Origin: an uncultured Alphaproteobacteria bacterium
Lineage (GTDB): Bacteria; Pseudomonadota; Alphaproteobacteria; HIMB59; GCA-002718135
DNA: 64,000 nucleotides
NCBI GenBank assembly: GCA_902587565.1
Contig: CACILT010000001.1
Span: forward strand, 124,001-188,000
Direction: 5' to 3'
Positions 44,202 to 54,039 of this stretch are shown here, in pieces (position 1 is the stretch's first letter; each line of letters opens with the position of its first letter). The notes beneath the pieces are model-generated. The model saw nothing but the letters and a program-made list of their open reading frames with translations, was not told where the DNA came from and did not search any database. The translations under genes and the position numbers were made by a program.

Positions 44202-44963
44202 ATGAGTAACTCTAAAATATTGGCAAATGGTGTAGATGTATATTATGGATCCAAACAAGCCCTTTTTGGAATCTCAATGGATATCAAGGAGAAAGAAGTT
44301 ACGGCATTAATCGGTCCTTCAGGATGTGGTAAATCAACTTTCTTAAGATGTATAAACAGAATGAATGATTTAATTGAAATATGTAAAGTATCGGGATCAA
44401 TAAAAGTAGATAACGAAGAAATTATTAGTGAAAAAACCGATGTTGTAAGTCTAAGATCTAAAATTGGAATGGTATTTCAAAAACCAAATCCTTTTCCTAA
44501 ATCTATTTTTGATAATGTTGCTTATGGCCCAACTATACATGGTTTAGTTGACTCAAAAAATGAATTAGAAGAAATTGTACATTCATCATTAAAAAAGGCA
44601 GGTCTATTTGATGAAGTAAAAGATCGATTAAATGAACCTGGAACAAGTTTATCAGGCGGTCAACAACAACGATTATGTATTGCAAGAGCAATTGCTGTTA
44701 ATCCTGAAATAATCCTAATGGATGAACCTTGCTCTGCTTTAGATCCAATAGCAACTGCTATTATAGAAGAATTAATTGATGAGTTAAGACTAAACTATAC
44801 AATTATTATAGTAACTCATTCTATGCAACAGGCAGCCAGGGTTTCGCAGAAAACATGTTTCTTCCATTTAGGAGAATTAATAGAAACGGGTGAGACAAAC
44901 AAAATTTTTACAAATCCTGATAATACAAAAACACAGGATTACATTACAGGGAGATTTGGATAA
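44202..44963 (+). CDS. pstB: Phosphate ABC transporter ATPase PstB
   Basis: A 253-residue ATPase with Walker [10 protein letters not shown], the PstB-typical [31 protein letters not shown], signature [14 protein letters not shown] and Walker [13 protein letters not shown]. It powers PstSCA and takes part in sensing with PhoU and PhoR. The stop overlaps the phoU start by one base. Confidence 0.96.
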   Translation: MSNSKILANGVDVYYGSKQALFGISMDIKEKEVTALIGPSGCGKSTFLRCINRMNDLIEICKVSGSIKVDNEEIISEKTDVVSLRSKIGMVFQKPNPFPKSIFDNVAYGPTIHGLVDSKNELEEIVHSSLKKAGLFDEVKDRLNEPGTSLSGGQQQRLCIARAIAVNPEIILMDEPCSALDPIATAIIEELIDELRLNYTIIIVTHSMQQAARVSQKTCFFHLGELIETGETNKIFTNPDNTKTQDYITGRFG

Positions 44964-45673
44964 TGAAACAAGAAGGACACATTGTAAAATCATATGATGA
45001 AGAAATTAGAGACATTAAAAATAATATTGTTGATATGGGCAGTTTAGTTGAAAATCAACTAAAAGACTCACTTCAATGTTTAAAGGATAAAGATACAGAA
45101 TTTGCCGAAAAAATTATAGAAAACGATAATGTAATTGATAAAGCATATAATACTCTTGATCAAAGCTTAGTTGAAATACTTGGCAAAAGACAACCGATGG
45201 CTGCAGACTTACGAACAATTTTTTCAGCAATTAAAATCAATAAAGATCTAGAAAGAATAGGAGATCATGCAACAAATATTGCCAAAAGAGTAGCAGTAGC
45301 AGAAATAGTTTTGCCAGAAAAACCTTCGAGAGATATTATTAATATGGGTGCACAAGTAAATATAATGATTAGTGAAGTAATAAAAGCTTTTTTAGAATTT
45401 TCAGATCAAGCCGCAAAAAAAGTTTGGTTAATGGATAGACAAATTGATGAAGAATATCTTGGAATATTAAGACAACTATTAACCTACATGATGGAAGAAC
45501 CAAAAAGAATCACAGCATGTACAAGTCTTTTATATATGGTTAAAGACCTAGAGCGAATTGGTGATTATGTACAAAATATAGCTGAAGATATTTATTATGC
45601 AGTTTCTGGTGAGCCCCTATTTGATGGTAATCCAGACCCAACCTGGGAAGCAATTCTTCCAAAGAAAAAATAA
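44963..45673 (+). CDS. phoU: Phosphate signalling regulator PhoU
   Basis: A 236-residue protein with two three-helix PhoU repeats. Metal-binding-type motifs are DLERIGDHATNIAKR near residue 95 and DLERIGDYVQNIAED near 193. PhoU joins the Pst transporter to PhoR and turns off the response when phosphate is plentiful. It directly follows pstB and precedes phoB, the canonical order. Confidence 0.95.
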   Translation: MKQEGHIVKSYDEEIRDIKNNIVDMGSLVENQLKDSLQCLKDKDTEFAEKIIENDNVIDKAYNTLDQSLVEILGKRQPMAADLRTIFSAIKINKDLERIGDHATNIAKRVAVAEIVLPEKPSRDIINMGAQVNIMISEVIKAFLEFSDQAAKKVWLMDRQIDEEYLGILRQLLTYMMEEPKRITACTSLLYMVKDLERIGDYVQNIAEDIYYAVSGEPLFDGNPDPTWEAILPKKK

Positions 45674-45674
45674 A

Positions 45675-45696
45675 TTGTAATAGAATTGTAACAAAA
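45675..45696 (+). promoter_or_regulatory. Two 11-bp repeats between phoU and phoB, candidate PhoB box
   Basis: TTGTAATAGAA (45675-45685) and TTGTAACAAAA (45686-45696) are in perfect 11-base register and match each other at eight of eleven places. This is the clearest such pair in the window. It begins right after the phoU stop and ends 18 bases before the phoB start, which suggests control of phoB by its own product. Confidence 0.55.
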
Positions 45697-45714
45697 ATTT
45701 AATAGTAGAGATCC

Positions 45715-46398
45715 ATGAAACTAAAAATGCTTATCGTCGAAGATGAAGAAGCATTACTAGATCTTCTTAAATTTAATTTTAATAAAGAAGGATATAAAAT
45801 AGATACTGCAACGGACGGTGAAACTGCTTTAGAAAAAATATTATATAAACCACCTGACATAATTATTCTTGATTGGATGTTACCTAAACTATCAGGAATT
45901 GAACTTTGTAGAAGAATTAGAAAAAATAAAGAACATAAGAATATTCCTATCATAATGTTAACAGCAAAAGGTGAAGAAGAAGATAAACTTCGCGGCTTAG
46001 AAACTGGAGCAGATGATTACATAACAAAACCTTTTTCGGTTAACGAATTAGTGGCAAGAGTAAAAGCTGTTCTTCGACGAATTAGACCAATGTTTGTAGA
46101 TGAAGTTTTAACTTACAAAGGAATAGTAATTGACCTTGTATCTCACTCAGCATCACGAGATGGAGAAACTCTTCATCTTGGTCCAACAGAATTTAATTTA
46201 TTAGCTTTCTTTATGGAAAATATTGGTCGTGTCTTTAGCCGTGAACAATTACTAAATCATGTTTGGAAAAATGATGCCTATGTAGAACCTCGAACAGTTG
46301 ATGTTCATATAAGAAGACTGCGAAAGGCCATTAATAATGACGTAAAAGAAGATTTTATAAGAACCGTGAGATCAGCAGGATATTGTTTTGGCTCGTAA
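45715..46398 (+). CDS. phoB: Phosphate response regulator PhoB
   Basis: A 227-residue OmpR-family regulator. The receiver domain has the acidic pair near residue 10, phosphoacceptor Asp53 (IILDWMLP) and Lys in YITKPFS. The C-terminal winged helix has LGPTEFNLLAFFM and VDVHIRRLRKAI. It binds PHO boxes when phosphorylated by PhoR. It ends the pho-pst cluster; no terminator is evident before murJ. Confidence 0.94.
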   Translation: MKLKMLIVEDEEALLDLLKFNFNKEGYKIDTATDGETALEKILYKPPDIIILDWMLPKLSGIELCRRIRKNKEHKNIPIIMLTAKGEEEDKLRGLETGADDYITKPFSVNELVARVKAVLRRIRPMFVDEVLTYKGIVIDLVSHSASRDGETLHLGPTEFNLLAFFMENIGRVFSREQLLNHVWKNDAYVEPRTVDVHIRRLRKAINNDVKEDFIRTVRSAGYCFGS

Positions 46399-46452
46399 TT
46401 AAGCCATAAATTTCACTTATACAAATCACTTACCAAACTATAAAACCACCAT

Positions 46453-48000
46453 ATGAAGAGTCTTTTTAGATCATTCTTTACTGTCAGCTTCTATACATTT
46501 TTAAGTCGAGTATTAGGTTTTATTCGTGACATATTAATAGCAAGATACCTTGGATCGACAGTCATTGCTGACGCATTCTTCGTAGCATTTCGTATTCCTA
46601 ATTTCTTTCGCCGTGTCCTCGCAGAAGGAGCATACAGTGCTGCATTAATCCCTGTTTTCTCTGGTGTTGTTCTCAATCCAAAAGATGAACGCGAGGCTTC
46701 TGATTTTGTTGAAAACACGACCTCAATGTTACTATTTGCTACGGTAATTTTAACGATCATTTTCTTCTTTGGAATGCCTTATATCATTCAAGTTTTAGCA
46801 CCAGGTTTTACTGATAATAAAGAAGCCTATGAACTTGCTGTACATTTTGGAAAAATAATTTTCCCCTATATTATTTTTATATCCTTAGCTGCTCACTTTG
46901 CTTCAATTAATAATGTTCATGAACGTTTCGCTGCTGGTGCATTTGCTCCTGCGATTTTGAATATAAGTTTTATTCTATCATTATTCTTTTTAACACCTTT
47001 TGTAACTACTGCAGGTCACGCATTATCGTATGGTGTATTAATAGGAGGAGTTTTACAATTTTTATATTTATACAGAGCAGTTTTAAACTTTTATCGACCA
47101 CGTATTATCCTTCCAGTTTTAAACGAAAAGTTAAAAAAGTTTTTCAAATTATTTTTACCAGGCGTTGTTGGTTCAGGTGTTATTCAATTAAATATTGTCA
47201 TTGGAACTATCATTGCTTCTTTTTTACCGATTGGTGCTATTAGTCATATTTATTATGCGGATCGTCTTAACCAATTGCCACTTGCCATCTTTGGAATAGC
47301 ACTTGGTATTGTTCTTTTACCAAGTTTATCAAAAGCAATTAAACAATCTGATCAAGAAACAACAAATAATATTCAAAATAGATCTATTGAATTTTCATTG
47401 TTAATTTCTTTACCATCAGCAATTGGATTATTTATTTTAGCGGAACCTATTATCCATATTTTATTTGAACGAGGTGCTTTTGTAGAAGATGATACTTTTT
47501 ATACTGCTAAAGTATTAAGTTACTTTGCTTTAGGTTTACCTGCATACATTATAATTAAAGTTTTAGTTTCCTGTTTCTTTGCAAGAGAAGATACTAAAAC
47601 ACCACTATACATATCTATTGTCAGTGTGATCACTAATGTTGTGTTATCGCTACTTTTAATTGGATCAATGAGAGAAATGGGCATTGCTGTTGCAACAGCA
47701 ATTAGTGCATGGGTAAATGCATTATTATTGTACCTCTTTTTAGCTATTAGGAATCATATGAAATTTGATGATTTATTAGTAAGGAATTCCATTAAAATTT
47801 TACTAAGTTCATCCCTATTATTTGTAGGAATATACGTATTAAATGGACTATTCTTTATAAATATTAGTGGTAATTCAGTGTTATTAAATTCAACACTTTT
47901 ACTTCTCATGATCTTTTTAGCTATAATTATTTATTTTGGATTAGTAATTATGTTAAAAGTCCTATCGGTAAATCAATTAAGAGAATATTTAAAAAAATAA
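46453..48000 (+). CDS. murJ: Lipid II flippase MurJ
   Basis: A 515-residue membrane protein with about fourteen helices of the MVF family, which flips lipid II across the inner membrane for peptidoglycan synthesis. Typical stretches are [20 protein letters not shown] at the start, [22 protein letters not shown] with the conserved arginines, and the LFERGAF loop near residue 336. The trpS start follows after one base. Confidence 0.94.
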   Translation: MKSLFRSFFTVSFYTFLSRVLGFIRDILIARYLGSTVIADAFFVAFRIPNFFRRVLAEGAYSAALIPVFSGVVLNPKDEREASDFVENTTSMLLFATVILTIIFFFGMPYIIQVLAPGFTDNKEAYELAVHFGKIIFPYIIFISLAAHFASINNVHERFAAGAFAPAILNISFILSLFFLTPFVTTAGHALSYGVLIGGVLQFLYLYRAVLNFYRPRIILPVLNEKLKKFFKLFLPGVVGSGVIQLNIVIGTIIASFLPIGAISHIYYADRLNQLPLAIFGIALGIVLLPSLSKAIKQSDQETTNNIQNRSIEFSLLISLPSAIGLFILAEPIIHILFERGAFVEDDTFYTAKVLSYFALGLPAYIIIKVLVSCFFAREDTKTPLYISIVSVITNVVLSLLLIGSMREMGIAVATAISAWVNALLLYLFLAIRNHMKFDDLLVRNSIKILLSSSLLFVGIYVLNGLFFINISGNSVLLNSTLLLLMIFLAIIIYFGLVIMLKVLSVNQLREYLKK

Positions 48001-48001
48001 T

Positions 48002-49009
48002 ATGGAAAAACCAACAAAAAGAATACTGTCCGGTGTCCAACCATCTGGTGATTTGCATTTAGGAAATTATCTTGGTGCTATAAAAAATTTTGTTAGTCTT
48101 CAAAAAGAATACGAATGCTTTTTTTGTGTTGTTGATTTGCATGCCATTACTGTTTGGCAAGATCCAAAAGTGTTAGCAAATAAAACAAGAGAAGTAACAG
48201 CTGCCTTTATTGCTTCTGGGATTGATCCAAATCAAAATAATATTTTTGTTCAATCACAAGTTCCTCAACATGCACAGCTTGGATGGTTGTTCAATTGTGT
48301 TGCGAGGATGGGATGGTTAAACCGTATGACGCAATTTAAAGATAAAGCTGGAAAGAATAGTGAAAATGTTTCTGTTGGTTTATTTTCTTATCCAACTTTA
48401 ATGGCGGCAGATATATTAATCTATTTAGCAACGCACGTTCCTGTAGGTGATGATCAAAAACAACATTTGGAGCTCACTAGAGATATAGCCCAAAAATTTA
48501 ATAACGATTTTAAGACAGATTTTTTTCCTATTCCTGAACCATTAATTTTAGGAGAGGCGACAAGAGTAATGAGTCTACGTGATGGGTCAAAAAAAATGAG
48601 TAAATCAGATCCATCTGATTATTCGAGAATAATGTTAACTGATACTGCAGAGAATATTACACAAAAAATTAAAAAAGCAAAAACAGACCCTGAACCATTA
48701 CCACAAGATAAAACTGGTTTAGAAAAAAGACCAGAAGCAGAAAACCTAATCTCGATATTCGCTTCTTTACAAGACACATCTATTGAGAATGTTATTAAAG
48801 ATTATGCAGGGAAAGAATTCTCTACCTTTAAAAAAGATTTGGCAGATTTATCTGTATCTAAATTAGAGCCAATTACGAGTGAAATGAATAAACTTATGAA
48901 TGATGTTTCTTACATCGATTCTATTTTAAAACAGGGTCAAGATAATGCTATTGCAGTAGCAGAACCAGTTTTACAGAAAACAAAAGAAATTATTGGTTTT
49001 TTAACATAA
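48002..49009 (+). CDS. trpS: Tryptophanyl-tRNA synthetase
   Basis: A 335-residue class I synthetase that charges tRNA-Trp. The HIGH-type motif is [12 protein letters not shown] near residue 15 and the KMSKS loop is KKMSKSDPS near residue 197. Length and motifs are standard. After it, AAAAATT and AATTTTT with a following T-run (about 49,008-49,034) could form a weak AT-only terminator. Confidence 0.96.
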   Translation: MEKPTKRILSGVQPSGDLHLGNYLGAIKNFVSLQKEYECFFCVVDLHAITVWQDPKVLANKTREVTAAFIASGIDPNQNNIFVQSQVPQHAQLGWLFNCVARMGWLNRMTQFKDKAGKNSENVSVGLFSYPTLMAADILIYLATHVPVGDDQKQHLELTRDIAQKFNNDFKTDFFPIPEPLILGEATRVMSLRDGSKKMSKSDPSDYSRIMLTDTAENITQKIKKAKTDPEPLPQDKTGLEKRPEAENLISIFASLQDTSIENVIKDYAGKEFSTFKKDLADLSVSKLEPITSEMNKLMNDVSYIDSILKQGQDNAIAVAEPVLQKTKEIIGFLT

Positions 49010-49082
49010 AAATTCCCCAAAATTTTTATTTTTTTACAGAAAATTCATACTAAAGACATATTAATAACTATATATAAACTTT

Positions 49083-49646
49083 ATGTTTATACAAACAGAA
49101 CAAACGCCTAATCCTCAAACTTTAAAGTTTTTACCGGGCAAAGTTGTGATGGATAATGGGACAGCTTTCTTTCAAAATATTGGGGAGGCAGCTAACTCAC
49201 CATTTGCAAAACGATTATTTGACGTAGAAGGAGTAGAAGGAGTTTTTTTTGGCAGTGATTTTATTACTATAACAAAAGGACAATCTCTAGATTGGCAAGT
49301 TATGAAGCCATTAATATTAGGCTCAATTATGGATCATTATAACTCAGGTGAAGAAACAATTACGGTTACAAAGAAAAGTGATGACTCTTTAAAGGTTGAT
49401 GAAGAAAATGATACCGATATTGTAAAACAAATCAAAGAGTTGCTTGATACAAGAGTAAGACCCGCAGTAGCGATGGATGGCGGAGATATTATATATGACA
49501 GTTTTAAAGACGGTGTCGTCTACCTTCATATGCAAGGCGCATGTTCAGGATGCCCTAGTTCGACAGCAACACTTAAAATGGGAATAGAAAATATGCTTAA
49601 GCATTATGTTCCTGAGGTACAAGAAGTTAGACCTATTGATGCATAA
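49083..49646 (+). CDS. nfuA: NfuA/NifU-like iron-sulfur carrier
   Basis: A 187-residue protein of the alphaproteobacterial Nfu type. An N-terminal domain (about 1-85, opening FIQTEQTPNPQTLKFLPG) precedes a C-terminal NifU-like domain with the cluster-binding CxxC in GACSGCPSSTATLK near residue 153. It carries Fe-S clusters to target enzymes such as MiaB, encoded nearby. Its last eight bases overlap the next gene. Confidence 0.94.
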   Translation: MFIQTEQTPNPQTLKFLPGKVVMDNGTAFFQNIGEAANSPFAKRLFDVEGVEGVFFGSDFITITKGQSLDWQVMKPLILGSIMDHYNSGEETITVTKKSDDSLKVDEENDTDIVKQIKELLDTRVRPAVAMDGGDIIYDSFKDGVVYLHMQGACSGCPSSTATLKMGIENMLKHYVPEVQEVRPIDA

Positions 49647-50628
49647 GATTTTTTTATATCCTTTGGTGGTTATTGGTTTAGCAATTACAATTCCAACTAT
49701 TGCTTTTGAAGAAAAACCTTCAACATTGGATGTTAAATATAAATTAAATGCAGAATTAGATGAACTTGTTTTAAGTTACTGTAAGACTTATGACTCATAT
49801 ACAATCAACAAACTTTATTCAGAAAAAGATATCTTAAAAAATGATATTCTAAATAAACTAAAGAAAAAAAAATTTTTAGTTAATATTAAAACTAAACCTT
49901 TAAACCCAAAGTCATATTCTGGTATTGAAAATAATGTGCGAGTTGATTCAGTTACAAATTTATCTGAAAAAGACTTTTTGCATTTAAATCAACAAAAACA
50001 ACAGTTTGTTAAAACAGTTCTACCTTTAATAATAAATGAAAATCAAAAAATCTTATCAAACAGAAATGATCTAATTATTTTACGTTCTAAGCTTTCGGAA
50101 AATAATTCACTAAATAATTATGAACTAAATAAATTAAGAAAAATTTCTAAAAAATATAAAATAGAATTTGATAATGAGCATAAAATGGCAATTATTGATA
50201 AACTTCTTTTAAGAGTTGAAATAATCCCAAATTCTATTGTTTTAGCTCAAGCTGCAATTGAAAGTGGTTGGGGATCATCAAGATTTGCGAAGGAATATAA
50301 TGCATTATTTGGTGAATACACATATGATAATTCCAAAGGAGTTGTCCCACTGGAAAGAGAAAATGGTGATACGCATTTAATCAAAGCATTTAATTCTTAT
50401 AATAATAGTGTTACCTCGTACTTTAATAATATTAATTCTCATTACGCATATGAAGATTTTCGTGAAATTCGAAATATAATGAGAGAAAGAAATAATTTCT
50501 CAAATGTTAATTTACTTGTTGAAAGATTAAGTACTTACGCAGAAGATGAAAATTATATTAGAACTATTAAGCAAGTAATTAAAACTAATAACTTCAGTAT
50601 TTTTGATCAAAAAATTATTACCTATTAA
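49639..50628 (+). CDS. Bax-like exported glucosaminidase-domain protein
   Basis: A 329-residue exported protein whose C-terminal half is a glucosaminidase-like domain: SIVLAQAAIESGWGSSRFA with the catalytic-type Glu, then YNALFGEYTYD. This is the Bax family, thought to cleave peptidoglycan. I start at the ATG at 49639, which gives a clean signal peptide (FLYPLVVIGLAITIPTIAF) and overlaps the nfuA stop by eight bases. A longer frame from 49606 would add eleven residues in front of the signal. The middle region is lysine-rich and helical. Confidence 0.85.
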   Translation: MHKIFLYPLVVIGLAITIPTIAFEEKPSTLDVKYKLNAELDELVLSYCKTYDSYTINKLYSEKDILKNDILNKLKKKKFLVNIKTKPLNPKSYSGIENNVRVDSVTNLSEKDFLHLNQQKQQFVKTVLPLIINENQKILSNRNDLIILRSKLSENNSLNNYELNKLRKISKKYKIEFDNEHKMAIIDKLLLRVEIIPNSIVLAQAAIESGWGSSRFAKEYNALFGEYTYDNSKGVVPLERENGDTHLIKAFNSYNNSVTSYFNNINSHYAYEDFREIRNIMRERNNFSNVNLLVERLSTYAEDENYIRTIKQVIKTNNFSIFDQKIITY

Positions 50629-51657
50629 TTATAAATAGAATTGGTGCCCAAACCATCTCCAATTTCCATCACTATCTTTAACAGTACAATTCATTCTTGA
50701 TCTTCCAGGAGATAATTTTCTCGCAAGTCTTATCTCAATCCTTTCATTAAATTTATATACTTCCTTATCAACTTGACCTTTACTATCAAATACAAAACAA
50801 TCTAGAGATTGAGCCTTCTTTTCATCAAGAAGAGAAAAACCTATGAATGGAGGGTTTTGATTAATTGTTGGATTTTGAGGTATAAAGTCATAAACTCCTA
50901 AACCCTTGGATGATGCAGCAAACTTAACTCTATCTATTTCTCCATATCTTTCATTTAAGGAGAACCTCGGCAGGTAATACATATTTGAAGTTTCATTAAT
51001 TATTCCAGAATGCTGACCAAATGCAACTTTAAATTTATATTCTTTTACTAATTCAATAATTTCATCTGTTGTTTCTCCATAAGGAAATGCAAATAAAGTT
51101 GGTATTTCTCCAAGTTCCTTTAAAAAAATTTTATTAGATGTTTCTAATTCATTTCTTATTTCTTCAATACTAATATCTGGCATATGAGCATGAGTATGTG
51201 AGTGTGCTCCAATTATCACACCTTCTTCTTTAAGTTTTCTTATTTGATCCCAGTTAATATATTTTTGATTATTTGAAATTGTTCCTGTTGTTACAAATAA
51301 GGTTACGGGAATATTATTTTTTTTAAATAGAGGCCAACCAACTTCTAGAAAAGATTTATCAGCATCATCCACACTTATACCAATAGTATTTTCTGGAAGA
51401 TCTCCATCATTGAGAATTGTATCAATGATAAAATCTAATGATTTAATAGTATATTTTTCTTTAGTTAGTTCTTCAATGTGACTGTTAAGTTGATCGATAG
51501 TAACACTTGTTGAGGGATATTTTGAAACTCCAAATTTATGATACATAAATACAGTAGCTGAATTTTTTACCTCATTTGCAAAAGTTCCACTTACTAATAA
51601 AAAAGTTAAAGAAATACTTTTTAAAAACAGCAATAAAATGTAGTTATGTAATTTCAT
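50629..51657 (-). CDS. Exported polysaccharide deacetylase (NodB fold)
   Basis: A 342-residue protein with a signal peptide (LLFLKSISLTFLLVSGTFA). The NodB catalytic pattern is present: the VFMYHKFG opening, the Asp pair in ISVDDADKS, and the metal histidines in IGAHSHTHAHMPDIS, then FAFPYGET. It probably removes acetyl groups from a cell-wall or surface glycan. A C-terminal part of about 100 residues (LSPGRSRMNCTVKDSDGNWRWF split here) may be a separate small domain. Its start codon touches that of tsaB on the other strand. Confidence 0.85.
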   Translation of the reverse strand: MKLHNYILLLFLKSISLTFLLVSGTFANEVKNSATVFMYHKFGVSKYPSTSVTIDQLNSHIEELTKEKYTIKSLDFIIDTILNDGDLPENTIGISVDDADKSFLEVGWPLFKKNNIPVTLFVTTGTISNNQKYINWDQIRKLKEEGVIIGAHSHTHAHMPDISIEEIRNELETSNKIFLKELGEIPTLFAFPYGETTDEIIELVKEYKFKVAFGQHSGIINETSNMYYLPRFSLNERYGEIDRVKFAASSKGLGVYDFIPQNPTINQNPPFIGFSLLDEKKAQSLDCFVFDSKGQVDKEVYKFNERIEIRLARKLSPGRSRMNCTVKDSDGNWRWFGHQFYL

Positions 51658-52269
51658 ATGATATTATTTCTAGATGTTATATCATCAATACCAGAGTTTT
51701 GTGTAATTGATGACAACAAAGTAATACTACAGGAGAAAATTATTAAAAACGAAACAGATAGGTTGAGTGATAATATAATACAATCTTATATAGCAATAGA
51801 TAAACGTTTAAATTTAACACAAAATCTTAAAAAAATTTCCACAACAATCGGTCCTGGGTCTTATACAAGTTTAAGAGTCGGTTCAGCATTTGTGTCTGGC
51901 CTCATGATATCACGTAAAATCCCTTATTATCCATTATCTATAGATGACATTTTAAACTTTATTTCAAAAAAATATTACAAAAAAAATCTTGGAGTTTTTA
52001 TAACATCATCTAATAATCAGCAATTTATATGTTATAAAAATAACAATAACGTAATGGAATACAATAAAATTGAAAATAATAAATACTCAATTCCAAAACA
52101 TATTGAGCTAATTCTTTTTAATAAGACTGAAATTACTGAAAATAATCAATTAGAACAGATTAAGTTTTCTTTTTTTGAAGAATTTTACAAAAATTATAAT
52201 AATTTAAACTTTAAAAAAAATATTATCATTAAACCAATTTATATATCAAATAATCAATTGTTAAATTGA
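51658..52269 (+). CDS. tsaB: tRNA threonylcarbamoyladenosine protein TsaB
   Basis: A 203-residue partner of TsaD in making t6A on tRNA. The key stretch is TIGPGSYTSLRVG near residue 63, followed by AFVSGLMIS. The N-terminal strand is ILFLDVISS, lacking the common DTS. The C-terminal half is weakly conserved and asparagine-rich, as in other AT-rich genomes. The gene is directly followed by rimI with a TTGA overlap. Confidence 0.88.
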   Translation: MILFLDVISSIPEFCVIDDNKVILQEKIIKNETDRLSDNIIQSYIAIDKRLNLTQNLKKISTTIGPGSYTSLRVGSAFVSGLMISRKIPYYPLSIDDILNFISKKYYKKNLGVFITSSNNQQFICYKNNNNVMEYNKIENNKYSIPKHIELILFNKTEITENNQLEQIKFSFFEEFYKNYNNLNFKKNIIIKPIYISNNQLLN

Positions 52270-52745
52270 ACAGTATTAGCCTAATAAATAAAGAGAAGCT
52301 ATCTTCAATCATTAAGTTTATGGATGATAACAGTAATGAATTTAATTATTTTAAAAAGATAGGATGGAATTTAAAAAATATTGAAAGCCAATTTAACAAA
52401 GTTAATAATTACTCTCTTGGATATTTTAAAGCTAATAACCTTGTAGGACTTCTAATTGGTGATGCAATTAAAAATGATAAAGATTATAAATTAGAGTTAC
52501 ATATTTTATTTATATCAAAAGATCAAAGAAGAAAACAAATTGCGACAAAATTATTAAATTATGTTGAGGCAAATAAAATTAAATTTTCACAGATTTTCAT
52601 TGAAGTTGCTGAAGATAATTTAGATGCAATAAGTTTTTACAAAAAAAACAACTTTGTTTTTTTAAATTTTAGACATAATTATTATAAATATAATAATAGA
52701 AATGTTCATGCTAAATGCTTTATAAAAAAAATTAATCATGAGTGA
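52266..52745 (+). CDS. rimI: RimI-like GNAT N-acetyltransferase
   Basis: A 159-residue acetyltransferase. The acetyl-CoA loop is KDQRRKQIATKLL near residue 90, the usual Q/R-x-x-G/A form, followed by VAEDNLDAISFYKKNNF near 118, typical of RimI. RimI acetylates the N-terminus of ribosomal protein S18 in E. coli. The start is TTG at 52266, overlapping the tsaB stop (TTGA). The tsaB-rimI pairing is common. Confidence 0.83.
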   Translation: MNSISLINKEKLSSIIKFMDDNSNEFNYFKKIGWNLKNIESQFNKVNNYSLGYFKANNLVGLLIGDAIKNDKDYKLELHILFISKDQRRKQIATKLLNYVEANKIKFSQIFIEVAEDNLDAISFYKKNNFVFLNFRHNYYKYNNRNVHAKCFIKKINHE

Positions 52746-54039
52746 TAAGTATATTTATATAAAATCATACGGCTGTCAGATGAATGTATACGATAGTAAC
52801 CGTATTAAAGATTTATTTTCAAATAAGGGATATAAAGTAACTGACGATATTTCAAAGGCAGATTTAACTGTTTTGAATACTTGTCACATTAGAGAAAAGG
52901 CAGTTGAGAAAGTTTATTCTGATATTGGCAGGGTTAAAAAAATTAAAGATAAAAAACAGAACATGAAATTAGTGGTTGCTGGTTGTGTAGCTCAAGCAGA
53001 GGGTCTTGAGATAAAAAAAAGATCACCATCAGTTGATTATGTTGTAGGTCCACAATCTTATCACAAACTTCCTGACATGATCGATAGAGTAGACGAAGTA
53101 GAAAATAGTGAATTTTTACAAAATGAAAAATTTAAAAACTTAATTTTTAAATCTTCAAATTTATCATCTGAATTTTTATCTATTCAAGAAGGATGTGACA
53201 AATTCTGTTCTTTCTGCGTAGTGCCATATACCAGAGGGCCAGAATTTTCTAGACCAGTTAATAATATTGTAGAGGAGACAAAGAAATATGTTGCAAACGG
53301 GATTAAAGAAATAATTTTATTAGGTCAAAATGTTAATGCTTATCACGGAATAGGTAATGATGGGAAATCAAAAGATCTAGCTTATTTGATAAATAAAATT
53401 GGTGAAATCGAAGAAATTAAGAGGATTAGATATATGACATCTCATCCTATTGATATGAAAGATACTCTAATCAATGCTCATGCCAATAATTCAAAACTAA
53501 TGCCATTCCTTCATTTACCTATTCAATCTGGCTCCGATAAAATTTTAAAAAAAATGAACAGAAAACATACAGTTGACGATTATTTAAAAATTGTAGAAAA
53601 AATAAGAAATGTCCGTCCAGATATTGCTCTTTCATCAGATTTTATTGTCGGTTTTCCAGAAGAAACAGATAAAGATTTTGAGGATACAATGAAATTTATT
53701 GAAAAAGTTAATTTTGTTATTGCTTACTCATTTATTTATAGTCCGAGACCAGGAACACCTGCTCAAAATAAAGATAATATTAGTATATTAGATAAAAAAG
53801 CACGCTTAAGTGCATTGCAATCTTTACTTACACAACAACAAATAAATTTCAATAAGTCATTCGTTAATAAAAGTATGGAAATATTATTTGAAAAAATTGG
53901 AAGACATAAAGATCAATTTATAGGCCGTACAATTTATAATCAAAGTACATTTATTAATTCCAAAAAAGATTTACTTAATCAAATTATGAATGTTAAAATT
54001 ATAAACTCAACTAATTTTGCTCTTGAATGTCAGATATAG
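52738..54039 (+). CDS. miaB: tRNA-2-methylthio-N6-dimethylallyladenosine synthase MiaB
   Basis: A 433-residue radical SAM enzyme that adds a methylthio group to A37 of tRNA. It has an N-terminal cluster domain (SYGCQMNVYDSNR, NTCHIREKA, AGCVAQ), the radical SAM motif CDKFCSFC near residue 156, and a C-terminal TRAM domain. The start overlaps rimI by eight bases and the end overlaps the phoH-like gene by 13. Confidence 0.95.
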   Translation: MSDKYIYIKSYGCQMNVYDSNRIKDLFSNKGYKVTDDISKADLTVLNTCHIREKAVEKVYSDIGRVKKIKDKKQNMKLVVAGCVAQAEGLEIKKRSPSVDYVVGPQSYHKLPDMIDRVDEVENSEFLQNEKFKNLIFKSSNLSSEFLSIQEGCDKFCSFCVVPYTRGPEFSRPVNNIVEETKKYVANGIKEIILLGQNVNAYHGIGNDGKSKDLAYLINKIGEIEEIKRIRYMTSHPIDMKDTLINAHANNSKLMPFLHLPIQSGSDKILKKMNRKHTVDDYLKIVEKIRNVRPDIALSSDFIVGFPEETDKDFEDTMKFIEKVNFVIAYSFIYSPRPGTPAQNKDNISILDKKARLSALQSLLTQQQINFNKSFVNKSMEILFEKIGRHKDQFIGRTIYNQSTFINSKKDLLNQIMNVKIINSTNFALECQI

